Below are positions 6,659 through 13,943 of a DNA stretch of 17,640 bases, piece after piece (position 1 is the first letter of the stretch; each line of letters begins with the position of its first letter). The notes beneath the pieces were generated by a model, which ran no database searches, had not been told where the DNA came from, and was given only the letters and a program-made list of their open reading frames with translations. This DNA comes from Desulfitobacterium_A sp035539115 (GTDB taxonomy: Bacteria; Bacillota; Desulfitobacteriia; Desulfitobacteriales; Desulfitobacteriaceae). The stretch covers positions 1 through 17,640 of the forward strand of contig NZ_DATLJA010000096.1 of the NCBI RefSeq assembly GCF_035539115.1, read 5' to 3'. The position numbers and the translations under genes were made by a program.

Positions 6659-7609
6659 TCATTTTATCACGTTCAACAATAAACGCCTAAAATTCTTAAA
6701 AAAGATTTGTGTGATTTCCTCCTCACAAAATCCTGCCTTGCGTAACGCTTCTGCTAGATTCGGATATTTCGTGGCATCCTCTAAACCCCTTGGAGCCTGA
6801 TCAATCCCATCAAAATCTGACCCCAACCCAATCGTTTCCACACCCGCTACCTCAGCAATATGTGCGATGTGTTGCACAACATGATCTAAAGTCGCTTCCC
6901 CCTTTTCTGTCAGAAAACGCGCATAAAAATTCACCCCCACTAGACCGTGATTTCGAGCGAGTGCTTTTAGTTGCTCATCGGTCAAATTTCGTGGATGCTC
7001 GCAAACGGCGTAGGCACAAGAATGAGAAGCTACGATTGGGGCAGTACTCAACTCCAGAACATTCCAGAAACCTGCCTCATTGAGATGTGAGACATCAATC
7101 AGCATTCCCAATTCATTCATTCGTCGGATAACACTTTGGCCCAAGCGGGTCAAGCGACTATTCGTCTGTTCACCTACTCCATCGGCTAAAGCATTACGTT
7201 GGTTCCAGGTTAACCCCAGAGCCCTTACTCCCAGTTCATAGATAATGTCCAACATAAATAGACTTTCTCCTAGAACTTCCCCGCCTTCAACGCAGAGCAG
7301 AATGCCTAATTTATCGGGGCTGGGAAGCTGGTTTAGATCCTGTTGACAGCGAATCAGAAAAACCCCATCCTGATTTTCATTGATAAATCGCTGTGCGGAA
7401 TGAATCAGTTCTAGCCCTCTTCTCGATGCCAAGCCTGGTTTGAACTCGCTTTCTATAAAGCAAGCCATAATTTGAAGAATCATTCCCCCTGCCTTGGCCC
7501 GTTCCAAATCCCAGTGTCCACCTTCATTACCTAATCTCAGGGTTCTTTTACCTCTAATATAGTCGCCTATACTATCACAATGTCCGTCAATGACCCACGG
7601 TTTAAGCAA
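6659..7609 (-). CDS. membrane dipeptidase family (peptidase M19), zinc dipeptidase
   Basis: A 316-residue M19 (renal dipeptidase family) enzyme that hydrolyses dipeptides, often with broad D/L specificity. Zinc site residues are visible: DGHCDS (His10, Asp12), the bridging Glu in CVEGGE (Glu108), DVSH (His175), ASHS (His196) and GLGSDFDG (Asp265). The last helix has FFKNFRRLL where family members usually have a GGN-type motif. Despite the family name there is no signal peptide or lipobox, so it is probably cytoplasmic. The only in-frame start is TTG at 7607-7609, 12 bases from AGGAG. An ATG at 7614-7616 has ideal spacing but is out of frame. Removing one T from the TTT between them would give a start reading MNLLKPW, so the 5' end may carry a frameshift. 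It heads the operon running to the coiled-coil gene. Confidence 0.92.
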   Translation of the reverse strand: MLKPWVIDGHCDSIGDYIRGKRTLRLGNEGGHWDLERAKAGGMILQIMACFIESEFKPGLASRRGLELIHSAQRFINENQDGVFLIRCQQDLNQLPSPDKLGILLCVEGGEVLGESLFMLDIIYELGVRALGLTWNQRNALADGVGEQTNSRLTRLGQSVIRRMNELGMLIDVSHLNEAGFWNVLELSTAPIVASHSCAYAVCEHPRNLTDEQLKALARNHGLVGVNFYARFLTEKGEATLDHVVQHIAHIAEVAGVETIGLGSDFDGIDQAPRGLEDATKYPNLAEALRKAGFCEEEITQIFFKNFRRLLLNVIK

Positions 7610-7642
7610 AGTTCATTCTCTCTCCTTTCACATGAAGAAACT

Positions 7643-7648
7643 ATTATA
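7643..7648 (-). promoter_or_regulatory. putative -10 of the dipeptidase operon
   Basis: A consensus TATAAT on the minus strand, 33 bases before the dipeptidase TTG, at the 3' edge of repeat copy B. The -35 at 17-base spacing (TTCTAT) is poor and would fall inside the repeat. Confidence 0.45.
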
Positions 7649-7659
7649 TACTTTCGTCG

Positions 7660-7749
7660 CAGCATATAGAAAGCCTGGCTTACACTAGGCCTTGTGAAGG
7701 TGGAAGCCTTGTTGCCTTATCCTGCCGGGCATAAATACATAGATCGTAT
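7660..7749 (-). repeat. dispersed structured intergenic repeat, copy B (3' half only)
   Basis: On the minus strand this aligns with the 3' half of copy C, from TACGAT and ATGTATTTATG through the shared 15-mer (7714-7728) to the TTTCTATATGCTG end. The hairpin is kept with different bases: GGCTT/AAGCC (7704-7708 with 7677-7681) and an inner CAC/GTG. The flanking AACT/AGTT helix seen in copy C is not kept. The 5' half present in copies A and C is absent and replaced by the spoVS terminator, which abuts it directly. Confidence 0.75.
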
Positions 7750-7753
7750 GATT

Positions 7754-7795
7754 AAGAAAGCACCTGACTGCCGAAGCAAACAAGTGCGCTTTCTT
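7754..7795 (-). terminator. probable terminator of spoVS
   Basis: The minus-strand hairpin AAGAAAGCGCACTTG / CAGGTGCTTTCTT has a 2-base bulge. One pair is G-U on the minus strand but A-C on the plus strand, favouring the minus orientation. It is followed by TTAAT, only a moderate U-tract, 28 bases after the spoVS stop. Confidence 0.55.
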
Positions 7796-7822
7796 GTTAC
7801 CTATTCACAAGATTAAGGAGAT

Positions 7823-8092
7823 TCAACGAGATTCACGAGGTTCAACGATGAGCTTAATTGCCGTTCTCTCTTCTCCGTCAATTAGAATGTCCGTGAAAGC
7901 AGGAATACAAATAAGATCTACTCCACTCGGAGCTACGAACCCTCTTGCAATGGCCACTGCCTTAACAGCTTGGTTCAGCGCTCCTGCACCTACGGCCTGT
8001 AATTCTGCACCGCCCTTTTCGCGGAGTACTCCAGCCAGAGCTCCTGCTACAGAATTTGGGCTAGACTTAGCTGAGACTTTTAACACATCCAT
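7823..8092 (-). CDS. spoVS: stage V sporulation protein S
   Basis: A small Alba-like protein needed for normal progression of sporulation and coat assembly in Bacillus and highly conserved in spore formers. From the ATG at 8092 it is 89 residues, near the family's typical 86. It carries nearly the whole conserved core, including DVLKVSAKSSPNSVAGALAG, QAVGAGALNQAVKAVAIARG, DLICIPAFTDI and ending AIKLIVEPRESR. An upstream ATG at 8125 is in frame, but AGGAGG at 8102-8107, nine bases before 8092, fixes the start. It follows ymdB in the order usual for Firmicutes, yet with 187 bases between and its own sigma-H-like promoter, so it can be expressed separately at the onset of sporulation. No odd residues were seen. 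Confidence 0.97.
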   Translation of the reverse strand: MDVLKVSAKSSPNSVAGALAGVLREKGGAELQAVGAGALNQAVKAVAIARGFVAPSGVDLICIPAFTDILIDGEERTAIKLIVEPRESR

Positions 8093-8149
8093 GAACGACA
8101 ACCTCCTGTTCAATTCAGCTGACATGTATTTCCACTACCCTGATACTGT

Positions 8150-8174
8150 ATTCTCGATAGGAAAAAGAAATCCT
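8150..8174 (-). promoter_or_regulatory. sigma-H-like promoter of spoVS
   Basis: Minus strand AGAGGATTT (-35, matching RnAGGAWWW), then 14 bases between the end of AGGATTT and GAAT (8150-8153, the -10 core). It lies 57 bases before the spoVS ATG. The purine three bases before GAAT is a C, one mismatch to the Bacillus consensus. In B. subtilis spoVS is transcribed by sigma-H, which fits. Confidence 0.6.
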
Positions 8175-8279
8175 CTTTTCCATTACATGATTTTTCAGAT
8201 TCTTTGAACATAATTAAAGATTCTTGCAAATATTGCTGTCTAGCGTATACACAGAACGTTATCCTACACATCAGTTGCT

Positions 8280-9068
8280 TTAGGCTTTGCCTTCAGTTGT
8301 TTTTTGAATTGGTGTAATGCTCAGTGCCTTACCCGTACTTTCATCAACATTAATTACAACTGCATTGATTTGAATCGGGCCTGAAGCCGCCTCGAATTTA
8401 ACCGGCATCTGGGTTAGGAAACGATTGATAATTAATTCTTTCTTCACTCCTAAAACAGAATCGCGAGGTCCGGTCATGCCGACATCCGTGATATAGGCCG
8501 TGCCCTGCGGCAAGATTCTGGCATCTGCTGTTTGCACATGCGTATGGGTACCTAGGACAGCTGTAACTTTACCATCCAGAAACCAGCCCAAAGCAATTTT
8601 TTCTGACGTAGCTTCTGCATGAATATCTACGATGATTATCGACGTTTCCTTCGCCAATTCATTGATCCAGCGGATGCTCATACTAAAAGGGTCATCCAAA
8701 GGAGGAAGAAAAACCCGTCCTGAGAGATTAAGAACTCCGACTTTATGTCCGGCGATTCGGATAAAACCATACCCCTTTCCAGGAGCACCGATGGGATAAT
8801 TTGCTGGCCGAATCAGTCGAGCTTCTTCATCAATGAAACTTGTGATACTTCGTTGATCCCAAACATGATTACCCATCGTCAGAAAATCGATGCCTTCACC
8901 ATAGAGTTCATTGGCTATATCTTTGGTTATTCCCTTACCTCCAGCTGAATTTTCGGCGTTAGCAATTGTGACATCAACACTATACTCATCTTTCAGTTCC
9001 TTAAGAAAAATCCGGATCGAATTACGGCCCGGATTCCCAAAAATATCACCAATAAATAAGATATTCAA
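8280..9068 (-). CDS. ymdB: YmdB-family metallophosphoesterase (2',3'-cAMP phosphodiesterase type)
   Basis: A 262-residue calcineurin-like phosphoesterase of the YmdB group, which in Bacillus hydrolyses 2',3'-cyclic AMP, affects biofilm and late-adaptive gene expression, and is linked to RNase Y activity. The di-metal site is complete: Asp8 (FIGDIFG), Glu39-Asn40 (NAEN), Asn67-His68 (MGNHVWDQ), His150 (VDIHAEATSEK), and His175 and His177 (GTHTHVQTAD). The family signature GRVFLP is at about 117-122. The start is TTG at 9066-9068 with GAAGGTGA about 8 bases upstream; no in-frame ATG fits. It lies between rny and spoVS, as is usual in Firmicutes, but 257 bases and a terminator separate it from rny, so it is probably transcribed on its own. 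Confidence 0.95.
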   Translation of the reverse strand: MNILFIGDIFGNPGRNSIRIFLKELKDEYSVDVTIANAENSAGGKGITKDIANELYGEGIDFLTMGNHVWDQRSITSFIDEEARLIRPANYPIGAPGKGYGFIRIAGHKVGVLNLSGRVFLPPLDDPFSMSIRWINELAKETSIIIVDIHAEATSEKIALGWFLDGKVTAVLGTHTHVQTADARILPQGTAYITDVGMTGPRDSVLGVKKELIINRFLTQMPVKFEAASGPIQINAVVINVDESTGKALSITPIQKTTEGKA

Positions 9069-9259
9069 TTAGAATCACCTTCACTATCTTTTTAATAAAG
9101 TTTTTTCATACTTCTACTATATTTTCGCTTGAACTCCTAGCTCTAGTCTTCTCTCTTTGTATATTCCCTAAACTTTTTACTTTCGTCACATTCTCCCAAA
9201 GTCCTGCTTACTTAGCTTAATCCAACAAATAGTAATACTTTCAGCGTACGAGGGGAAAA

Positions 9260-9292
9260 TTAAAGCAGGTGAATTCTCATCACCTGCTTTAA
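9260..9292 (-). terminator. intrinsic terminator of rny
   Basis: A perfect 13-bp stem TTAAAGCAGGTGA/TCACCTGCTTTAA with a 7-base loop, followed on the minus strand by TTTTCCCC. It lies 34 bases beyond the rny stop. The remaining 190 bases up to ymdB hold no convincing ORF. Confidence 0.85.
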
Positions 9293-9325
9293 GCCCGAAG
9301 GTTCATCTATTTACGAACTTAATCT

Positions 9326-10876
9326 TTATTTTGCATAATCGACGGCACGAGTCTCACGGATGACAACTACTTTAATTTGCCCTGGATATTCGAGTTCGCC
9401 TTCAATTCGTTTGCTAATTTCATGCGCAAGTCGTGGAGCTAGAACATCATCAATTTTATCCGGCTTCACAATAATCCGAACTTCGCGGCCAGCCTGGATA
9501 GCAAAGGACTTTTCGACTCCTTCAAAAGTATTGGCAATCTCTTCTAATTTCTGCAAACGTTTGATATAAGATTCTAAGGTTTCTCGACGTGCTCCCGGAC
9601 GGGCAGCTGAAACTGCATCTGCTGCAGCTACTAAAACTGCTTCAACCGTCTTGGCGTCGACATCGCCGTGATGAGCTTCAATCGCATGGATGACCTCAGT
9701 AGATTCTTTATACTTTTTAGCGAGATCCACTCCGATTTGAACATGCGTACCTTCAGTATCATGATCTGCCGCTTTACCAATATCGTGTAATAAGCCAGCG
9801 CGTTTAGCGAGTTGAACGTCGACACCGAGTTCTGCCGCCATCATGCCTGCAAGATGAGAAACTTCAATCGAATGCTTAAGCACATTTTGCCCATAGCTCG
9901 TTCTGAATTTCAATCGTCCCAAGAGCCTAATAAGCTCAGGATGAAGACCATGCACCCCAGTATCAAAGGTTGCTTGTTCACCCTCTTCACGGATTTTTTG
10001 CTCCACTTCTTTCTGCGCTTTTTCAACCATTTCTTCGATCCGTGCAGGATGAATTCGGCCATCGGCAATTAGTTTTTCCAGAGCTATGCGAGCAACTTCT
10101 CTTCGAATGGGATCAAATCCTGAAAGAATAACAGCCTCCGGCGTGTCATCAATGATCAGGTCAATGCCCGTCAAGGTTTCTAGAGTCCGGATATTCCGAC
10201 CCTCACGCCCGATGATTCTCCCTTTCATCTCATCGCTCGGTAGAGCTACAACTGAGACCGTAGTTTCGGCTACATGATCTGCCGCACAACGTTGAATCGC
10301 CAGCGAAATGATATTTTTGGCTCGTTTTTCCGCTTCTTCCTTAGCCCGAGTTTCGATCTCTTTAATCATAATTGCGGATTCATAGCGAACTTCTTCTTCC
10401 ACACTGTTTAAGAGTATTTGCTTAGCATCTTCTGTTGAGAGTCCGGAAACACGTTCTAGTTCTTCCTTTTCCTTCGCCACAGCAGCCGCTAGACTTTCTC
10501 GGAGTTTTTCAGCCTCATCTTCTCTGCGATGTAAGTTTTCTTCCTTACGTTCCAGTGACTCCATTTTACGATCAAGTGTTTCTTCTTTTTGCGTAACCCG
10601 CCGTTCTAAGCGTTGGACTTCTGAACGCCGTTCACGTACTTCTTTTTCAGCATCATTGCGAATTTGCATTACTTCTTCTTTAGCCACGACAATTGATTCA
10701 CGGCGTTTAGATTCAGCCAATGTCTGAGCATTGTCAACCATACGTTTTGCTTCTTGTTCAGCAGAACCAATTGCTTTTTCAGACGCATTTTTGCGAATGA
10801 TCCACCCTATAAAGCCACCTATACCAAGTGCTATAATGACCACCAGCACTCCAGAAACTAAAATACCAACCTCCAA
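9326..10876 (-). CDS. rny: ribonuclease Y
   Basis: Membrane-anchored endoribonuclease that initiates bulk mRNA decay in Firmicutes. The 516-residue length and domain order are standard. An N-terminal transmembrane anchor (residues about 4-26, LVSGVLVVIIALGIGGFIGW) is followed by a long Glu/Lys/Arg coiled coil to about 190. A KH RNA-binding domain follows, with GRIIGREGRN at 219-228. The HD domain has AGLLHDIGKAADHD, with catalytic His364-Asp365, and the HH of IEAHHGD. The start is TTG (10874-10876), with GGGAGG about 10 bases upstream. Upstream lies a long leader with a sigma-A-like promoter and an intrinsic terminator, so expression may be attenuated. ymdB follows after a terminator. The call is secure. 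Confidence 0.98.
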   Translation of the reverse strand: MEVGILVSGVLVVIIALGIGGFIGWIIRKNASEKAIGSAEQEAKRMVDNAQTLAESKRRESIVVAKEEVMQIRNDAEKEVRERRSEVQRLERRVTQKEETLDRKMESLERKEENLHRREDEAEKLRESLAAAVAKEKEELERVSGLSTEDAKQILLNSVEEEVRYESAIMIKEIETRAKEEAEKRAKNIISLAIQRCAADHVAETTVSVVALPSDEMKGRIIGREGRNIRTLETLTGIDLIIDDTPEAVILSGFDPIRREVARIALEKLIADGRIHPARIEEMVEKAQKEVEQKIREEGEQATFDTGVHGLHPELIRLLGRLKFRTSYGQNVLKHSIEVSHLAGMMAAELGVDVQLAKRAGLLHDIGKAADHDTEGTHVQIGVDLAKKYKESTEVIHAIEAHHGDVDAKTVEAVLVAAADAVSAARPGARRETLESYIKRLQKLEEIANTFEGVEKSFAIQAGREVRIIVKPDKIDDVLAPRLAHEISKRIEGELEYPGQIKVVVIRETRAVDYAK

Positions 10877-10928
10877 GTGGAATTCACCTCCCTTATCATT
10901 GTGCTTATCTAATCAATTAACTCAAGTA

Positions 10929-10957
10929 AATTAAAAAAACTGGATTCGCGCCAGTTT
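10929..10957 (-). terminator. intrinsic terminator in the rny leader / after recX
   Basis: Minus strand AAACTGG-CGCGAAT-CCAGTTT followed by TTTTAATTT is a strong rho-independent terminator. It lies about 240 bases past the recX stop but only about 53 bases before the rny start, and downstream of a promoter-like pair at 11118-11146. It is therefore either a late recX terminator or an attenuator in an rny leader. Confidence 0.8.
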
Positions 10958-11117
10958 CGATAAAACACCTCATGAAAAGACAAAATTCATAGATTCGTCT
11001 TCTGTTTCCTACAAACCCAAACGCGCTAGTTTAAAGGCCGCCATAATTATACTAACAACGATGAAATCTATAAGAAAACCTTAAAGGTTAATTTAACGGA
11101 AACAGGCTTCTTTATTG

Positions 11118-11146
11118 AGTTTAATATCTTTCCAAAAAATTGTCAA
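11118..11146 (-). promoter_or_regulatory. putative sigma-A promoter of rny
   Basis: Minus strand TTGACA (11141-11146), a 17-base spacer and TAAACT (11118-11123). A start near 11110 would give a leader of about 230 bases before rny, containing the terminator at 10929-10957. A second TATAAT lies inside the leader near 11050 but lacks a good -35. Confidence 0.6.
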
Positions 11147-11198
11147 GAATATCCTTCATATTGCGGCTTTCAGCGACTTTTAGAACTATCGAGCTGGG

Positions 11199-11696
11199 TT
11201 AATTCCAACTCGACGATTTTTCGAGTACCCGACTTATGACTTCCAGAGGATATCCTTTTTGGGCCAGTTTCTGCCCTATCTTTTGTTTAAGAAAAAGTTC
11301 CCGGGGAAAATGAGCATAGGTTTTCTTATATTGATAGGAAGTTTCCCAGCGTTTCCCCTCTTGAGTCCACATTTTCTTCGCCAAATCTAAACACTGGGAT
11401 AATTCTTGAGCGGGCTCAAAAACTTGTTCCAAAGCTTCTTCGACTAACAACGGGGCAACCCCCCGTCTTAATAATTCCTGTTTAACCCGTTTGCGGGAAG
11501 AGCTCACTAACTTAGTTTGAGCGAAGGAAAGAGCTAGGACTTGGTCATTAACGTACCCCCAGCCTTCCACTCTTTCCATGGCCTCCTGTATTTCCGTTTC
11601 GGAATATTCCTTCTTCTCAAGTCTTAATTTAAGTTCGTAGTGAGTTAAGGCACGCCTACTTAGATAAGTTAGGGCTGTATCAAGTGCACTTTTCAT
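11199..11696 (-). CDS. recX: regulatory protein RecX
   Basis: Small cytoplasmic modulator that binds RecA filaments and tunes strand exchange. The 165-residue length is normal. The three-helix-bundle repeats of the family are visible, starting with the typical ALTYLSRRALTHYELKLRL, then VEGWGYVNDQVLALSFAQ, then RKRVKQELLRRGVAPLLVEE. The second and third repeats are followed by a basic C-terminus ending in VISRVLEKSSSWN. The ATG lies 14 bases after the recA stop, with a modest ribosome-binding site (AAGG about 9 bases upstream), so recX is almost certainly expressed from the recA transcript and shares its LexA control. The family is divergent, but position and repeats make the call firm. Confidence 0.93.
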   Translation of the reverse strand: MKSALDTALTYLSRRALTHYELKLRLEKKEYSETEIQEAMERVEGWGYVNDQVLALSFAQTKLVSSSRKRVKQELLRRGVAPLLVEEALEQVFEPAQELSQCLDLAKKMWTQEGKRWETSYQYKKTYAHFPRELFLKQKIGQKLAQKGYPLEVISRVLEKSSSWN

Positions 11697-11710
11697 TGCC
11701 CGCTGCCTTA

Positions 11711-12754
11711 TTACTCATCATCACGTACGGATTCCTGAGTATCATCGACTGAAGGAGCCGCAGGAAGAATCATATTATCCCGAATTATTTGTTCGATTCC
11801 CGCAGCAATCTCCGGATGTTGTTTCAAGTATTCTTTAACATTTTCTCTGCCTTGACCTAATCTCTCTCCGTTATAGGAGTACCAAGCACCTGATTTATTG
11901 ATAATATCCATATCTGTACCGACGTCAACAATGCACCCTTCGCGGGAAATCCCTTCGCCATACATAATATCAAATTCTGCAGTTTTAAATGGGGGTGCGA
12001 CTTTATTCTTAGCGACCTTGACTTTTGTCCGATTACCAATCATGTCTTGTCCTTGCTTCAGGGTCTCTATACGTCTCACATCCAGACGAATCGTAGCGTA
12101 GAACTTTAACGCCCGACCACCGGTTGTCGTTTCCGGGTTGCCAAACATAACTCCGACCTTTTCGCGAAGTTGATTAATGAAAATCACGGCCGTGTGGCTT
12201 TTGCTAATAACACCCGTTAATTTACGCAAGGCCTGAGACATTAAGCGAGCATGTAAACCAACGTGGGAATCTCCCATTTCGCCTTCGATTTCGGCCCGAG
12301 GCACTAGTGCTGCCACGGAGTCAATAACCACAACATCAACTGCTCCGCTCCGAACTAAGGCTTCACAAATTTCCAGCCCTTGTTCTCCCGTATCAGGCTG
12401 GGAAATGAGTAAATTATCAATGTCGACACCAAGCGCCTTCGCATAGACAGGATCGAGGGCATGCTCGGCATCGATAAATGCTGCCGTCCCACCCATTTTC
12501 TGTGACTCAGCTACAATATGCAAAGCCACTGTCGTTTTTCCTGAGGATTCTGGGCCATAAATTTCGGTCATTCTTCCCCGTGGTATTCCTCCAACTCCCA
12601 AGGCTATATCCAAGGATAAGGCACCTGTCGGGATAACATCAACCGCCATTTTCGCCGAAGCTTCTCCCAGTCTCATTATGGAACCCTTCCCAAACTGCTT
12701 TTCAATCTGGCTTAAAGCCATATCTAGAGCCTTCAGTTTATCCATCCCCGCCAT
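11711..12754 (-). CDS. recA: recombinase RecA
   Basis: ATP-dependent recombinase for homologous recombination and the co-protease that triggers LexA self-cleavage in the SOS response. The 347-residue length is standard. Visible features are the Walker A motif GPESSGKT (67-74), the VVVIDSVAALVPRAEIEGEM region with the Walker B Asp, the L1/L2 DNA-binding loop region with FINQLREKVGVMFGNPETTTGG, and the C-terminal AWYSYNGERLGQGRENV. An acidic tail ends DDTQESVRDDE. The ATG has AAGGGGG at normal spacing. A near-consensus sigma-A promoter and an overlapping LexA box lie upstream, and recX follows closely. The cinA-recA adjacency usual in Firmicutes is interrupted here by a helicase and a TerC gene. 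Confidence 0.99.
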   Translation of the reverse strand: MAGMDKLKALDMALSQIEKQFGKGSIMRLGEASAKMAVDVIPTGALSLDIALGVGGIPRGRMTEIYGPESSGKTTVALHIVAESQKMGGTAAFIDAEHALDPVYAKALGVDIDNLLISQPDTGEQGLEICEALVRSGAVDVVVIDSVAALVPRAEIEGEMGDSHVGLHARLMSQALRKLTGVISKSHTAVIFINQLREKVGVMFGNPETTTGGRALKFYATIRLDVRRIETLKQGQDMIGNRTKVKVAKNKVAPPFKTAEFDIMYGEGISREGCIVDVGTDMDIINKSGAWYSYNGERLGQGRENVKEYLKQHPEIAAGIEQIIRDNMILPAAPSVDDTQESVRDDE

Positions 12755-12802
12755 TTATTTTCCCCCTTAAACCGAATATTTTAGATTTCAAAGGTTAAAA
12801 AC

Positions 12803-12816
12803 AAAACATTTGTTCG
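12803..12816 (-). promoter_or_regulatory. LexA (SOS/Cheo) box of recA
   Basis: Minus strand CGAACAAATGTTTT matches the Firmicute LexA consensus CGAACRNRYGTTYC except for the last base. It begins 5 bases after the -10 element, over the expected transcription start, so bound LexA would block recA-recX initiation. Confidence 0.85.
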
Positions 12817-12821
12817 ATTTA

Positions 12822-12849
12822 ATTATACTTTATCCTTCTTCCTTGTCAA
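12822..12849 (-). promoter_or_regulatory. sigma-A promoter of recA-recX
   Basis: Minus strand TTGACA (12844-12849), a 16-base spacer and TATAAT (12822-12827), both consensus hexamers, about 68 bases upstream of the recA ATG and directly followed by the LexA box. Confidence 0.85.
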
Positions 12850-12883
12850 TCGTTTTGGTAAGATAATACAAGCTCCGACAAAA

Positions 12884-13030
12884 AAAGTCCTTAAGTACGA
12901 TAGCCCCAAAGCCTTCAGGAAGAGATACCGCATATTGAAAGATGGCTTGATTCAGAAAACTTTGGAAGAGTGTGCCGGTAATAAATCTTTAACAGCCAAA
13001 CACTTGGGTATCAGTCGGGCTGCATTATGA
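12884..13030 (+). pseudogene. remnant of a sigma-54-dependent regulator C-terminus (Fis-type HTH)
   Basis: The frame ending at the TGA at 13028-13030 reads ILKDGLIQKTLEECAGNKS followed by LTAKHLGISRAAL. This is the C-terminal Fis-type helix-turn-helix of NtrC-like sigma-54 activators, whose family pattern continues GISRAxLWRKL. Here the expected Trp codon is TGA (TGG to TGA), followed by CGA and another TGA, so the end carries nonsense changes. About 48 codons remain. There is no start codon or ribosome-binding site, the AAA+ domain is missing, and the 5' side runs into the recA promoter. It is on the opposite strand to its neighbours. A decayed gene fragment is the best reading; the parent gene is unknown. 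Confidence 0.65.
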
Positions 13031-13052
13031 CGATGATGCAAAACCAAGGAAG

Positions 13053-13093
13053 AGAAAAGGGTTAGAAAGATTACTTCTTTCCAACCCTTTTCT
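13053..13093 (-). terminator. intrinsic terminator of the TerC gene
   Basis: A 17-bp stem, AGAAAAGGGTT-GAAAG type, pairs 13053-13069 with 13077-13093. The single imperfect pair is G-U on the minus strand and A-C on the plus strand, so it functions best on the minus strand, where TTTTCT follows. It lies 24 bases past the TerC stop. Confidence 0.8.
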
Positions 13094-13116
13094 GATTTCT
13101 TCGCTCAGACTCTCCC

Positions 13117-13821
13117 TTAAATGGCACTTTTCTCATCATCTTCTTCCTCACGTTCTCGTACAGTACGTTTTACTTTCTTGGTCTTCGAGAAATTTCCAAT
13201 CATGATAACTCCCACGGCGAGTAAACCCGGTATTAGATAATTAAGAATCTCAATTTCTGAAAGAAAATGAAAAAAGCTATCGTTTAATAGCATTTCGCCC
13301 GCAGTATAACCTAGAAGACCTGCCCCGATGGAAACTATCCAAGGCCATTTCTTCATAAGATTCGAAAGAATAGTACTGCCAAAAATGACGATAGGAATGC
13401 TAATTGCCAACCCTAAAATCAGGAGAATGGGATTGCCATTGGAAGCACCCGCTACGGCGAGTATATTGTCTAAGCTCATCAATAAGTCAGCAAAGATAAT
13501 CGTTTGTATCGCTTCTCTGAGACTTGATGCCGCCTTGATTTCCTCTTCATTTTTGTCTTCCTTGAGCAGTCTAATTGCGATCCAGATTAAGAGCATTCCC
13601 CCAGTCGCCTGAACAAAGGGTATTTTCAATAACATAGCTGCAACCGTAGTTAGACCAATTCTTAAGACAACTGCACCAAGTGTTCCCCAAAAAATCCCTT
13701 TTTTTCTATCTTCTTTACCCAAACGGAGTGTCGCTAAAGCAATCACCACTGCATTATCTCCACTTAAAACTAAATTAATGATGACTATGCTCAATAATGT
13801 TGCCCAGAATCCAACTACCAT
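13117..13821 (-). CDS. TerC-family integral membrane protein (YjbE-like)
   Basis: A 234-residue membrane protein with about seven hydrophobic segments. The family signature acidic/polar residues are in two membrane segments: NLVLSGDNAVVIA (16-28) and ADLLMSLDNILAVAGAS (111-127), with Asp22/Asn23 and Asp118/Asn119 likely to bind a divalent cation. The family includes tellurite-resistance TerC, YjbE, and the Bacillus YkoY/YceF proteins implicated in manganese export or metalation of exported enzymes. The charged tail RTVREREEEDDEKSAI is cytoplasmic-like. The ATG has GGGGAT about 12 bases upstream. It is flanked by a -10-like TATAAT 83 bases upstream and a terminator, so it is a single-gene unit between the helicase and recA. 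No yybP-ykoY riboswitch was recognised in the leader. The exact ion is inferred, not seen. Confidence 0.9.
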   Translation of the reverse strand: MVVGFWATLLSIVIINLVLSGDNAVVIALATLRLGKEDRKKGIFWGTLGAVVLRIGLTTVAAMLLKIPFVQATGGMLLIWIAIRLLKEDKNEEEIKAASSLREAIQTIIFADLLMSLDNILAVAGASNGNPILLILGLAISIPIVIFGSTILSNLMKKWPWIVSIGAGLLGYTAGEMLLNDSFFHFLSEIEILNYLIPGLLAVGVIMIGNFSKTKKVKRTVREREEEDDEKSAI

Positions 13822-13903
13822 GAACTCGCCATCCCCTTTTTCTAACGTAATATATCTTACTTCAGAAATATAGAGGGCATCCTTCGATTATCAATCGATC
13901 AGG

Positions 13904-13909
13904 ATTATA
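13904..13909 (-). promoter_or_regulatory. putative -10 of the TerC gene
   Basis: Consensus TATAAT on the minus strand, 83 bases before the TerC ATG; the -35 (TTCATT at 18 bases) is weak. It lies in the loop of a long imperfect stem in which ATAGAG..CCTTC (about 13930-13948) pairs with GAAGG..CTCTAT (about 13868-13885). Confidence 0.35.
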
Positions 13910-13943
13910 TAAAACTTCTGTTGAGAAAATGAAGGAGTCCTCT

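Noticed and set aside
7794..8207. 137-codon plus-strand ORF over spoVS
   Set aside because: It is a shadow of spoVS on the opposite strand, with Ser/Ala/Pro-rich translation and no start signal.
13822..13943. yybP-ykoY (manganese) riboswitch in front of the TerC gene
   Set aside because: Expected because such riboswitches often precede TerC-family genes, but the conserved loop sequences were not found; only a long imperfect stem is present.
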